Shown here: positions 35,126 through 44,052 of the stretch, in pieces | Numbering within the stretch: the stretch's first letter is position 1 | How the letters are laid out: each line of letters begins with the position of its first letter | From: an uncultured Verrucomicrobia subdivision 3 bacterium | GTDB taxonomy: Bacteria > Verrucomicrobiota > Verrucomicrobiia > Limisphaerales > UBA11358 | DNA length: 64,000 nucleotides | NCBI GenBank assembly: GCA_903884535.1 | Contig: CAISEZ010000068.1 | Coordinates: forward strand, 1 to 64,000 | Reading direction: 5' to 3' | Notes under the pieces: model-generated | What the model saw: the letters and a program-made list of their open reading frames with translations, nothing else | What the model was told of the DNA's origin: nothing | The model's database searches: none | Made by a program: the position numbers and the translations under genes

Positions 35126-35560
35126 TTATTGGGGAAAATTTGGCTTTTTCGTCAGGCTGGCGAGCAACTGCGCGTCGGCGGCGGGAAATTCGTGCGCATC
35201 CAATTCGGCGGGTTCAATCCATTTCACAGCGGCACAGTCCACCGGCTGCGGTTCGCCGGACAAAAGGCGGCAGGTGAAAAATTTCAGGTGGACGGCTTTT
35301 TCGGGATAGACATGCGAAATTTCCTCGAACAATTCGCCAACGGAAATCTCCACGCCGAGTTCCTCGCGGATTTCGCGGACGAGGCACGCTTCAAAAGTTT
35401 CGCCCGGCTCGCGCTTGCCGCCGGGAAACTCCCACAATCCGCCAAGGTGCGATTTGGCGTGCCTTTGCGTGATCAGCAGCTTGCCGGCGCGGAAGATGAG
35501 CGCGGCGCTGACTTCAATCTGATTTCCAATTTTCAATCGCCAATTTCCAACTTGTTGCAA
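35126..35560 (-). CDS. mutT: MutT-like NUDIX hydrolase
   Basis: Removes 8-oxo-dGTP or another nucleoside diphosphate-X substrate. The NUDIX box is GGKREPGETFEACLVREIREELG in outline (G-G-K, E-x-F-E, R-E-x-x-E-E), with GGLWEFPGGK before it. The visible start is odd: the first 13 residues (MQQVGNWRLKIGN) are encoded by a heptad repeat and only a TTG at 35560 can start the frame. The family N terminus is EVSAALIF, so the original start seems to have been replaced by the repeat, or translation begins at a rare codon. Leftward gene, 18 bases from ugd upstream via the repeat. Confidence 0.85.
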   Translation of the reverse strand: MQQVGNWRLKIGNQIEVSAALIFRAGKLLITQRHAKSHLGGLWEFPGGKREPGETFEACLVREIREELGVEISVGELFEEISHVYPEKAVHLKFFTCRLLSGEPQPVDCAAVKWIEPAELDAHEFPAADAQLLASLTKKPNFPQ

Positions 35561-35601
35561 GCAGCGAACGGTTCAATTACCAATTGGAATTTGCAAATTG
35601 A
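35521..35601. repeat. Inverted heptad-repeat pair, covers the mutT start
   Basis: The left arm (35521-35555) has five 7-nt units of consensus AATTTCC; the right arm (35574-35601) has four units like CAATTGG/AATTTGC with the same period, facing the first on the other strand. A CTTG-TTG-CAAG mini hairpin lies at the loop. Confidence 0.75.
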
Positions 35602-35607
35602 AAATGC

Positions 35608-36897
35608 TCACCGTCCCACGCTCTTGTAAATCCAGCCGAGCTTTTCCATTTCAACTGGATCAAACAGATTGCGGCCGTCGAACAAAATCGGATGCGTCAG
35701 GCCTTTTTTGGCGCGGGCCAGATCCAGCTTTTTGAATTCGTCCCATTCGGTGGCGACCACGAGCGCGTCGCAGCCTTCGGCCACGGCGTCCATGTCGTCA
35801 ACGTATGTCACGTTCGGCAGCAGGGATTTCGCCTTGTCCATCGCCTTCGGATCGTGGACGCGCAGCGTCGCACCGTCTTTCAGCAGCCGCTGGCACAGGT
35901 CAATCGCCGGCGAAGAGCGCACGTCGTCGGTGTTTTGCTTGAACGCCAAGCCGAGCACGCCGATTTTTTTGTCCTTCAACACCCAGAGCGTGTCGGTGAT
36001 TTTTTTGATGAACCGTTCCATCTGTTCGGTATTGATGCGTTGCACTTCCTTGAGCAAACGGAAATCGTAGCCGACTTGTTCGGAAATTTTGATGAACGCG
36101 CTCAAGTCTTTCGGGAAACAACTGCCGCCGAAACCGATGCCGGCATTGAGAAACCGGCGGCCGATGCGTTCGTCCAAGCCGATGCCCTGCGCGACTTCCT
36201 GCACGTTCGCGCCGGCAGCTTCGCAGACATTGGCGATGGCGTTGATGTAGGAAATCTTCAGCGCGAGAAACGAATTCGCGGCGTGCTTGATGAGTTCCGC
36301 GGAGTTGATGTCCGTGACGATGATCGGCGCGTTGAACGGCGTGTAAATCTCCCGCATCGCGGCGACGGGCCGCGGCGAACCGACGCCAATGACCACGCGG
36401 TCGGGCTTCATCAAGTCGCCGACGGCAAAACCTTCACGGAGAAATTCCGGATTGCTGACAACGTCAAATTCCACCTTGGCCGGGCAATAGCGCTTGATCG
36501 TCTCGGTGACTTTCTCGCCGGTCTTGACGGGCACAGTGCTTTTGTCCACGACGATTTTGTAGCTGGTCATGGCTGCCGCGATGTCACGGGCGACGCGCTC
36601 GATGTAGCTCAAATCCACCGAGCCGTCCGGCTGCGGCGGCGTGGGCACGGCGATGAAAATCACGTCGGATTTCTGAACGCCTTCCTCCGTGCTGTTGGTG
36701 AACTGGAGCCGGCCGGAGGCGACGTGTTTCTTGACGAGTTCTTCCAAGCCAGGTTCGTAAATTGGAATGCCGCCGGCTTGCAGCATTTTTACTTTGGCCG
36801 CGTCATTATCCACGCAAATAACGTGGTGGCCGACTTCCGCAAAACAGGTTCCGGTGACCAGACCGACATAGCCGGTGCCGATGATGGAGAGTTTCAT
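35608..36897 (-). CDS. ugd: UDP-glucose 6-dehydrogenase
   Basis: Oxidises UDP-glucose to UDP-glucuronate for exopolysaccharide or LPS. It has 429 residues. The NAD-binding N terminus is MKLSIIGTGYVGLVTGTCFAE, the catalytic Cys lies in GFGGSCFPKD (near residue 260), with FLREGFAVGD and LGLAFKQNTDDVRSSPA typical. The ATG overlaps the stop of the upstream TPR protein by ATGA. It fits with polysaccharide functions suggested elsewhere (SLBB lipoprotein, PEP-CTERM proteins), but no glycosyltransferase cluster is adjacent. Confidence 0.96.
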   Translation of the reverse strand: MKLSIIGTGYVGLVTGTCFAEVGHHVICVDNDAAKVKMLQAGGIPIYEPGLEELVKKHVASGRLQFTNSTEEGVQKSDVIFIAVPTPPQPDGSVDLSYIERVARDIAAAMTSYKIVVDKSTVPVKTGEKVTETIKRYCPAKVEFDVVSNPEFLREGFAVGDLMKPDRVVIGVGSPRPVAAMREIYTPFNAPIIVTDINSAELIKHAANSFLALKISYINAIANVCEAAGANVQEVAQGIGLDERIGRRFLNAGIGFGGSCFPKDLSAFIKISEQVGYDFRLLKEVQRINTEQMERFIKKITDTLWVLKDKKIGVLGLAFKQNTDDVRSSPAIDLCQRLLKDGATLRVHDPKAMDKAKSLLPNVTYVDDMDAVAEGCDALVVATEWDEFKKLDLARAKKGLTHPILFDGRNLFDPVEMEKLGWIYKSVGR

Positions 36898-37580
36898 TTG
36901 GTGACAGGGGCGGCGGCGGGTTTCGGCGCGGCCGGCAATTTGGATTTGATTTCCATGGCGCGGAATTCAGCTTCAGAGGCGAGCGTGCCCGCCAAAGGAT
37001 TGTGAATAATTTCCTGATAATAGCTGGCAGCCTCGGTGAATTTGCCCTGCTGTTCCGCAATCCGGCCGAGCGCGAATTTGGCCGGCAAGGCCGCCGCCGC
37101 CGAATCCGCAAATTGGCCGGTGACCTGGCGATACGCCGTGGCCGCGTCGTCCAATTTTCCCTGCGCCTCCAGGCTGCTCGCCACGCCCAACGCCGCGGTC
37201 GCCGCGAGCGGGCCGGTGGAGTTGGCGGCCAGCGCCTTTTGAAATTGCGTCTGCGCATCAACATAACGGCCGGCGCTGAAATAGACGGCCGCCGCCTGCA
37301 ACTGCGCCCGTTGTGCCGCCGCCGTGCCGGCATAATTGTTGGCGACCTGGGCAAAAGTGCCGGCCGTTTGTTCCGGCGCGGCGCTCGGCGGCGTCACCAT
37401 CAATTGCGTCAACGCCTCGCCAGCATTGATTTCATTTTGATCGTGCCGCCACGAAAGAAACGAGTAAAGCCCCGTCACGACCACCACGGCGACCGCCGCG
37501 CCGATGAGCCGATTTTTATTTGCCTCCAGCCAAGGCCAGAGTTTGAACATCAATTCTTCAGGTGCGGGTTGTGATTGCAT
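36894..37580 (-). CDS. Membrane-anchored TPR protein (YfgM-like)
   Basis: A 228-residue protein. ATG 37580 gives MQSQPAPEELMFKLWPWLEANKNRL, then one transmembrane helix (about 27-48), then a soluble domain with TPR-like helix pairs (LQAAAVYFSAGRYVDAQTQFQKAL and LGVASSLEAQGKLDDAATAYRQV in outline) and a Pro/Ala tail. This layout matches YfgM-type proteins, which sit in the inner membrane facing the periplasm and help outer-membrane protein folding. Overlaps ugd by ATGA, so they share a transcript. Role inferred. Confidence 0.78.
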   Translation of the reverse strand: MQSQPAPEELMFKLWPWLEANKNRLIGAAVAVVVVTGLYSFLSWRHDQNEINAGEALTQLMVTPPSAAPEQTAGTFAQVANNYAGTAAAQRAQLQAAAVYFSAGRYVDAQTQFQKALAANSTGPLAATAALGVASSLEAQGKLDDAATAYRQVTGQFADSAAAALPAKFALGRIAEQQGKFTEAASYYQEIIHNPLAGTLASEAEFRAMEIKSKLPAAPKPAAAPVTK

Positions 37581-37731
37581 AATTATGAAAGCACAGTTTT
37601 TCCGCACTGACGCGTGAACGCAAGCCGAAACCCACCCGGTCGGCGGAGAATTTGCGGGACGGAGGGTGAGTCGGCACCCAGGCTGGCTTGCCGCCAGCGT
37701 TGGTTGAAACCGCTCAACTCGCCGGAAACCA

Positions 37732-39366
37732 CTAGCTGGTCACCGTCGGCGGTCCGATGAAGTCCATGCCGACGAGGCAGACGTCATCGTCGAATTCACC
37801 GCCCACGGCGAAGTTACGGATAACCTGCAGCAGTTCGTCGAAAAGAATTCCCGGCGGATGCACCAGCAAGTTTTTCACGTCGAGCAGCAGGCGCTCCTGC
37901 GAATATAGCTCCTCGTTTTCGCCCTGCACTTCGTAAAGCCCGTCGGTGAACAGCATCAGAAAATCGCCGGTGGACAAATTGGTCTCGGTGGTCTGGTAGG
38001 CTGGGTCTTCAAACAAGCCGAGCGCGGGCTGGCCGCGACCGGAGGCGTTGGCCAGCGGCTCGACCTTGTTCAGCGAGCGGCGGATGAGCAGCGGCTTGGG
38101 ATGGCCGGCATTGGAGAACCGCAGCACGCCGGTCTGCCAGTCGGCCGTGAAATAAAACGCCGTGGTGAGCATCGGTGAACCGGTGTTTTTCAGGATGCTG
38201 CACAGATCGTAATTTAATTTCCGCAGATAATTTCCCGGATCGCGGGCGAGCGGTTTTAATTCCTCGGACAGCGCGCGGATCATCGCCGTCACCAGCGCGG
38301 CGCGGACGCCGTGGCCGGTCACATCGCAGATGAACACGCCCACCTCGGTGTCAGAAATGGCGGAGACGCTGAAAAAATCGCCGCTGACGGACTGGGCCGG
38401 CTCGTAGCGGTGGACAAACTGGAAGGCGCTTTGCTCGGTGGTGACACTTTGGGGAAAAGTGGGATACTGCTGCGGCAGCATCGTGAGCTGGATTTCGCGT
38501 GCGGTGCGGAGGTTTTCCTCCATAACCGCGTTTTTGGTGCGCAGTTCCTCGCGGCTGCGCGAGAGTTCGGAGGTCGCGCGGCGGATCTGGTCCTCGGCGT
38601 GCTTGCGCTCGGTGATGTCCTCGACGGTGCCTTCGTAATACAACAGCCGACCCTGTCCATCCCGAACGGCGCGGCAGTTTTCCGAAATCCAGATGATGGT
38701 TTCGTCCTTGCGGTAAATCTTCGACTCGAACCCGCTCAACGTGTCGTTCTCCTGCATCAGCCGCACAAATTCCTCGCGGCGGTTCGGCTCGACGTAAAGC
38801 CGGCTGGCAATGTCCTTGACGTTGGCCATCAGTTCGACCGGCGACTCGTAACCGTAAATTTTCGCCAGTGCGATGTTCGCCAGCAGATAATTGCCGTTCG
38901 GCGTGGTGCGAAAAATGCCTTCGACGAGGTGATCAAAAATGCCGTAGTAATTTTCCTTTTCCTCAACAAGCGCCAGCCGCTCCTGCTGGCGCGCGATGGA
39001 GCAATGGATGGCGTGGCGCAACGTGGCGGCCGCCAGTTGTTCGCGGCCCAGATATTCCTGCGCGCCGCTGAACACCGCCTCGGCCAGAAACGCCTCGTCT
39101 TCGCTCGGGCCGATGACCAGCACCGGCAACTGCGACGCCTTGGTGGTGAGCAACGTGATTTGAAACAGCGCGGCGGTGTTGACCTGCGGAATGTCGAACA
39201 GCACGGCATGAAAGGCATTGGTCGCCACCATCGCCAGCCCGGCGTCGGAGGTCGGCTCGACCGTCACGTCCACCGCGTCGGCGGCGCACAACAGCAAATC
39301 GCCGATACGGCGGGCGGAAGCTTCGTCGCCGCTGATCAGCAAAATTTTGAGCAGATGGTTTTCCAT
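37732..39366 (-). CDS. Receiver-PAS-SpoIIE (PP2C) serine phosphatase
   Basis: A 544-residue signalling phosphatase. Residues 5-125 are a receiver-like fold (ILLISGDEAS; the phospho-Asp position reads VLFDIPQ). Residues 140-270 are a PAS domain ending in YYEGTVEDITERK. A coiled coil (270-310) follows. The catalytic PP2C/SpoIIE domain (310-540) has VSGDFFSVSAI, GVFICDVTGHGVRAAL, FSNAGHPKPLL and FTDGLYEV, with metal Asp residues in GDFF, CDVTGHG and TDGL. Such proteins usually act on anti-anti-sigma factors; none is in the window. Divergent from the EF-G-like gene. Confidence 0.88.
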   Translation of the reverse strand: MENHLLKILLISGDEASARRIGDLLLCAADAVDVTVEPTSDAGLAMVATNAFHAVLFDIPQVNTAALFQITLLTTKASQLPVLVIGPSEDEAFLAEAVFSGAQEYLGREQLAAATLRHAIHCSIARQQERLALVEEKENYYGIFDHLVEGIFRTTPNGNYLLANIALAKIYGYESPVELMANVKDIASRLYVEPNRREEFVRLMQENDTLSGFESKIYRKDETIIWISENCRAVRDGQGRLLYYEGTVEDITERKHAEDQIRRATSELSRSREELRTKNAVMEENLRTAREIQLTMLPQQYPTFPQSVTTEQSAFQFVHRYEPAQSVSGDFFSVSAISDTEVGVFICDVTGHGVRAALVTAMIRALSEELKPLARDPGNYLRKLNYDLCSILKNTGSPMLTTAFYFTADWQTGVLRFSNAGHPKPLLIRRSLNKVEPLANASGRGQPALGLFEDPAYQTTETNLSTGDFLMLFTDGLYEVQGENEELYSQERLLLDVKNLLVHPPGILFDELLQVIRNFAVGGEFDDDVCLVGMDFIGPPTVTS

Positions 39367-39526
39367 GCGTTCCTGTCGTTTGAAAATACAAGGTTTCCGT
39401 CCGCCCGCAAGCGCGTTGCGTGCGCCGGCGGAAAATTTGGTCTTGCCATTGGTGGCCGATTGGGTTTGAAATGATTTCAGTCATAAAGCCCGCTTGGAAA
39501 CCATTAACCACATGTGAATCCGACTT

Positions 39527-41626
39527 ATGAAAAATTATCCTCCCGCGGACATCCGCAACTTCGCCATCGTCGGCCACGCCTCGTCTGGCAAAACCCTGTT
39601 GAGTGAGGCGATGCTGCGTTGCGCCGGGATCATCTCGCGCCTGGGCAGCATCGCCGACGGCACAACCGTGTCCGATTATCATGTCAGCGAAAAACAGCGG
39701 CAGATTTCCGTCTCCGCCACGCTGATGCACGCCGACTGGGCGGGAAAAAAGTTCAACCTGATTGACACGCCCGGCTATCTGGATTTCATCAGCGAAGGAC
39801 TGGGCGCATTGCGCGTCGGCGATTTCGCGCTGGTCGTGATTCACGCGCAGCACGGTCTTGGCGTCGGCACCGACCGCGTGTGGAACTACGCCACCGGCTA
39901 CGGCATTCCAAAAATGATCGTGGTCAATGCGCTGGACCGCGAGAATGTGAATTTCGACGCCGTGTTAAAAGAGGCGCAGGACCATTTTGGTCGGCACGTC
40001 TTTCCGTTGAGCGTCCCGGTGAATTCCGGCCCCGGCTTCAATCGCACGCTCGACGTGTTGCGGAATGAAATCGTCACCTACGCCACCGACGGTTCCGGCA
40101 AATATACCGAGGAACCCGCCACCGGTGAGCTCGGCGAAAAGGTGAAGGCGCTGCACAACGAACTCATCGAGCACATCGCCGAATCGGACGACACGCTGAT
40201 GACCAAATATTTTGAGCAAGGCGGATTGTCGGAAGAAGAATTCCGTGCCGGCATCCATGCGGCGGTTCAGAAAGAATTATTCATCCCACTGTTCGCCGCC
40301 TCGGCGGAAAAAAACTTCGGCGTCGCTCGCCTGATGGATTTCATCGCCAAATACGGCTCGTCGCCGGTAGATCGCAAAAACGTCCCCGCCGTGGACGCCA
40401 ACGGCAACGAAACCGAGGTCGTCCTCGACAGCGCCGAAACCGTGGCCTACGTCTTCAAACACATGACCGAGGCGCAATTCGGTGAACTGTCCTTTTTCCG
40501 CGTCTATTCCGGCAGCGTGACGACCGGCACGGATTTGTTCAACAGCGACCGCAAGATCACCGAACGCGTCGGCCAGATTTTTCTGCTCAACGGCCAGATT
40601 CGTGAGGCCGTTCACTCGCTCGGCGCCGGCGATATCGGCGCGGTGGTGAAGCTCAGGGACACGCACACCGGCAACACGCTGTGCTCGCCGAAACATCCGC
40701 TGACGCTGCCGAAAGTGATTTATCCCAAGCCGAACATCCATGCCGCGCTCATTCCCAAAGTGAAAGGCGAGGAAGATAAAATTGCCACCGGCCTCGCCGC
40801 GTTGCACGAGGAAGACCCGACATTTCTTTACGTCGTGGACGGCGAGCTGCACCAGACCATTATTTCCGCGCAGGGCGAATTGCATCTGGAAGTTGTCGCC
40901 GACCGTTTGCGCCGCCGATATAACGTCCACGTGGACCTTGCCGAACCGCGCGTGAAATACCGCGAGACGATCCGGGCCAAAAGCGAATCCAAATACCGGC
41001 ACAAAAAACAAACCGGCGGTGCGGGCCAGTTCGCCGAAGTCTGGATGCGCATCGAACCCAAACCGCGCGACAGCGGCGTGGAGTTCACGCAATCGCTCGT
41101 CGGGCAAAACGTGGACCGCAATTTCGTGCCGTCCGTCGAGAAAGGCGTCCAGCAAGTTTGCACCGAAGGCGTCCTCGCCGGCTGCCGGGTGACCGACGTG
41201 AAGATTGATTTCTACGACGGCAAGATGCACCCGGTGGATTCGAAGGACATCGCGTTTTAGATCGCCGGTTATTTCGCGTTCAAGGAGGCGTTCACCGCCG
41301 CCAAGCCGCTGTTGCTGGAGCCGATCGAGACGGTCGAGATTCAAGTGCCGGAATCGTTCATGGGCAAAGTCATGGGCGACCTGTCATCGCGGCGCGGAAA
41401 AATTCTCGGCATCGAAGCCGAAGGCGCGTTCCAAATCATCAAGGCGAGCGTGCCGACGGCGGAACTGTATCATTACTCCAGCACGCTCCGTTCGCTGACC
41501 GGCGGCGCGGGCGTCCACACCGAGACGTTCAGCCACTACGAGGAAATGCCGCGTGAGGCGGCGGAAAAAGTCGTTGCCGAGGCGGCGCAGCGGAAGACGA
41601 ACCACGACAATCATAATTCACACTAA
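39527..41626 (+). pseudogene. EF-G-like translation factor (EF-G2 type) with in-frame amber codon
   Basis: A full EF-G paralogue of about 699 codons broken at codon 578 (41258-41260), TAG. Family sequence there is DIAFQIAG, so CAG to TAG is a one-base change. Before it: P-loop GHASSGKTLL (residues 16-25), DTPGYLDFISE, later domain IV motifs; after it the frame continues IAGYFAFKEAF and PVPESFMGKVMGDL-like domain V to 41626. The P-loop shows it is the EF-G2 type, not the main fusA, so loss may be tolerated. It is either a young pseudogene, a read-through gene or a sequence error. A terminator follows. Confidence 0.9.
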
Positions 41627-41641
41627 ATTCCGAAAACCAAC

Positions 41642-41679
41642 ACCTGGCTGCGAAACGCGCTCGCTGCCGGGTTTTTTTT
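41642..41679 (+). terminator. Terminator after the EF-G-like gene
   Basis: ACCTGGC pairs with GCCGGGT (one wobble) around a G/C-rich loop, followed by eight Ts. Confidence 0.75.
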
Positions 41680-41765
41680 GCAAAACTCAAAGTGGGGAAA
41701 TTATCCGGGCGGCGAATCCGCATCGCCGGGAACTGAATTCAGCCGGGCGTTGCCGCCGCCGGCAA

Positions 41766-42020
41766 TCAGCGCACCACCGCCGCCTCGTGTTTTTTCACGG
41801 CGGCGCACAACGCATCCTTGAGCTTGGCGCGCTTGAATTTCATTTCGTCGATCTGCTGGTCGGTGGCGTATTCGACGTCCTCCTCGACGCGGCAGATTTC
41901 GTCATCCAGCTTGTGATACTCGTCGAACGCCGCGCGAAATTTTCCATCCGCCAGCTTGAGCGAGCGGATGGTTTCGCGGTGCGCCGGGAACTCTTTTACG
42001 AACGGGTGATGCAAGTCCAT
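41766..42020 (-). CDS. Small helical protein of the YdcH/DUF465 family
   Basis: An 84-residue, coiled-coil-rich protein. ATG 42020 (MDLHHPFVKEFPAHRE) is the family-type start; the longer frame to 42167 adds repeat-derived residues. FDEYHKLDDEICRVE and MKFKRAKLKDAL are the usual DUF465 blocks. YdcH-type proteins are small and cytoplasmic with no known function. A heptad repeat lies just upstream of its start. It stands alone, divergent from miaB. Confidence 0.8.
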   Translation of the reverse strand: MDLHHPFVKEFPAHRETIRSLKLADGKFRAAFDEYHKLDDEICRVEEDVEYATDQQIDEMKFKRAKLKDALCAAVKKHEAAVVR

Positions 42021-42033
42021 TGGAAGTCCTCCA

Positions 42034-42148
42034 GGTTGAAGGTTGACGGTCGTTGAACTGTGATTTCCATTTCCATGACCGAGTCCAATTAAGCGCAGGT
42101 TCGCTAAAATTGCCAGCCCTTTTTTGCGAATTTCTAATTTCCATTTGC
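42034..42148. repeat. Heptad repeat arms upstream of the DUF465 gene and miaB
   Basis: The left part (42034-42054) has three units like GGTTGAA; the right part (42128-42148) has three units like GAATTTC/TAATTTC. Both have a 7-nt period, but the units differ, so a true inverted pairing is doubtful. Confidence 0.5.
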
Positions 42149-42205
42149 CGCACTGCCGCCTTTCCAAGTCCGCCCGGATGAATTAACTTGGCTTCCTCTC
42201 GAACC

Positions 42206-43558
42206 ATGCCAAGCGTTTTCATAAAAACTTACGGGTGCCAGATGAACGAGCGCGACAGCGAAGCCGTCGCCGCGCAGCTCGTGGCCAAGGGTTATTCCCT
42301 CGCCAAGTCGGAGGCGCTGGCCGACGTGGTGCTGCTGAACACCTGCAGCGTCCGCGACCTCGCCGAACAAAAGGCGATGAACAAGATGAAAAATCTGGTT
42401 GGCACCGCCAAGAAAGACCGGCCGAATCAGATTCTCGGCTACCTCGGCTGCATGGCGCAGAGCCGCGGCCAAGAGCTGATTGATAAACTGCCGGATGTAG
42501 ATTTGGTTTTAGGCACGCAGAAATTTCATCGCGCCGCGGAATACCTCGACGAACTGCTCGCCGGCAAACGCGATAAAATCGTGGACGTCGCCACCGAGGC
42601 GAAAAGCGAGGCGACTATTCGCGAACATCTGCTCAACGGCAGCGCCAAGACTTCGGTGTCCGCGTTCGTCAGTATCATGCAAGGCTGCAACCAGCATTGC
42701 ACGTTTTGCATCGTGCCGGCAACGCGCGGCGAAGAACGCAGCCGGACGATTGACGACATCGTCGGCGAATGCCGCGAACTCGTGGCGCGCGGCGTGCGGG
42801 AAATCACGTTGCTCGGTCAAATTGTGACGAGCTTTGGCAAACGCGATTATCCCGCGCTTGATGGTAAATCCGCCTTCGTCCAACTGCTCGATGCCGTTCA
42901 CGAAATCGAAGGTCTCGAACGCATCCGCTTCACCTCGCCGCATCCGAAAGGTTACGGCGACGATCTGGTCGAAGCTTATGCGCGGCTGCCAAAGCTGTGC
43001 GAGAGCGCGCACATTCCGCTGCAAAGCGGCAGCGACCGATTGCTTAAGTTGATGCATCGCGGCTACTCGCGTAAAAAATTTCTCGGCATCATCGACAAGC
43101 TCCGCGCCGCCAAGCCGGGCATCGGCATCACCACGGACATCATCGTCGGCTTTCCGGGCGAGACCGAAGATGATTTTGAACTGACCCTGTCGCTTTGTCG
43201 CGAAGTGCAGTTCGACAACGCCTACATTTTCAAATACTCGCCGCGCCGCGACACGCCCGCCGCGGACATGCCCGACCAGGTGCCGCAAGAAATCCGGGAA
43301 GAACGCAACGAACGGCTGCTGAATCTGGTCAACGAAATCGCCGCGCGCAAATACGACACGTTCATCGGACAACAAGTTCAGATTCTCGTCGAAGGGCCGA
43401 GCAAGAAGAACGCGGCGCGCTACACCGGCCGCACGCGCTGCAACCGCATTGTGCTGTTCGACGGTAGCGTCCGCCATCAGGGGCAGCTCATGGATGTGAA
43501 GATCGAGCGCACCGGCTCGTTCACGCTTTACGGCGACCCAGCGGTGGTGAATTTGTAA
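42206..43558 (+). CDS. miaB: tRNA-2-methylthio-N6-isopentenyladenosine synthase MiaB
   Basis: A radical SAM methylthiotransferase acting on A37 of tRNAs reading U-codons. The 450-residue product from ATG 42206 starts MPSVFIKTYGCQMNERDSE. Three cysteines of the auxiliary cluster lie in YGCQMN, NTCSVRD and LGCMAQ; the radical SAM cluster is CNQHCTFC. The C terminus (from about 375) is a TRAM domain. TTG 42188 is rejected as start. The TRAM and the radical SAM motif are intact. No partner gene is adjacent. It fits with trmD as another A37/G37 anticodon-loop modifier in the window. Confidence 0.96.
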   Translation: MPSVFIKTYGCQMNERDSEAVAAQLVAKGYSLAKSEALADVVLLNTCSVRDLAEQKAMNKMKNLVGTAKKDRPNQILGYLGCMAQSRGQELIDKLPDVDLVLGTQKFHRAAEYLDELLAGKRDKIVDVATEAKSEATIREHLLNGSAKTSVSAFVSIMQGCNQHCTFCIVPATRGEERSRTIDDIVGECRELVARGVREITLLGQIVTSFGKRDYPALDGKSAFVQLLDAVHEIEGLERIRFTSPHPKGYGDDLVEAYARLPKLCESAHIPLQSGSDRLLKLMHRGYSRKKFLGIIDKLRAAKPGIGITTDIIVGFPGETEDDFELTLSLCREVQFDNAYIFKYSPRRDTPAADMPDQVPQEIREERNERLLNLVNEIAARKYDTFIGQQVQILVEGPSKKNAARYTGRTRCNRIVLFDGSVRHQGQLMDVKIERTGSFTLYGDPAVVNL

Positions 43559-43568
43559 AAGCTTCTAA

Positions 43569-43955
43569 TCAGAAAAATAAATGTTTAGCAGGTCCAAAGA
43601 ATATAATTACGAAAAGAGTGCCATCAAAAAAATATTCAGCATCATTCAATAATTGATTCCAGCCTGAACGGGAACGTGAGGAAATACAAAGCGGACCTAA
43701 TAACTTCGCCGCCGTTGCAGAAAAAAAGAGAAACGGTGAAAAGCCCCAAAGAAAAAACATGCCCACAAATCCGATTAAACCAGCCAGAATTTCAAACGTG
43801 CCAACAGAACCATACGCGAACAGGAAAAATTTTGATTCGGATTTTAGACATTTTGTCGCGTGTTCCATTTGTTTTGAAAACTGACCAAACACGAAACTTG
43901 CAATAACCATGGCCAAGTAACACCCGAGAAGTATTGTAAATTGCAAACGCGTCAT
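43569..43955 (-). CDS. Small membrane protein, A/T-rich, unknown
   Basis: A 128-residue protein with three or four hydrophobic segments (FTILLGCYLAMVIASFVF, FEILAGLIGFVGMFFLWGF, LFVIIFF). It resembles DoxX-like small integral membrane proteins in size, but I do not recognise a motif. The stretch is much more A/T-rich than its neighbours, with codons such as AAA, ATT and TTT favoured, which suggests recent transfer. It is convergent with miaB, 10 bases from its stop. Whether it is expressed is unknown. Confidence 0.6.
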   Translation of the reverse strand: MTRLQFTILLGCYLAMVIASFVFGQFSKQMEHATKCLKSESKFFLFAYGSVGTFEILAGLIGFVGMFFLWGFSPFLFFSATAAKLLGPLCISSRSRSGWNQLLNDAEYFFDGTLFVIIFFGPAKHLFF

Positions 43956-43992
43956 TAGTTCTGAACCTATTCAGTATGCAAAGCGCTGTCGA

Positions 43993-44052
43993 GAACGAAC
44001 AGATTCATTTTCTTCGTGTCCATTCGTGTGAATTCGTGGTTAGCTTTCTGAA
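43993..44052 (+). repeat. Duplicated leader A with 10-nt phased TTCGTGT repeat
   Basis: TTCGTGT at 44013 and 44023 and TTCGTGG at 44033, spaced 10 nt, end 13 bases before the GH114 start codon. The whole leader and the first dozen codons resemble those at 44991-45090. Confidence 0.8.

Noticed and set aside
41258-41260. Pyrrolysine or other recoding at the EF-G amber codon
   Set aside because: The family has Gln here and no recoding element or pyl genes are visible.
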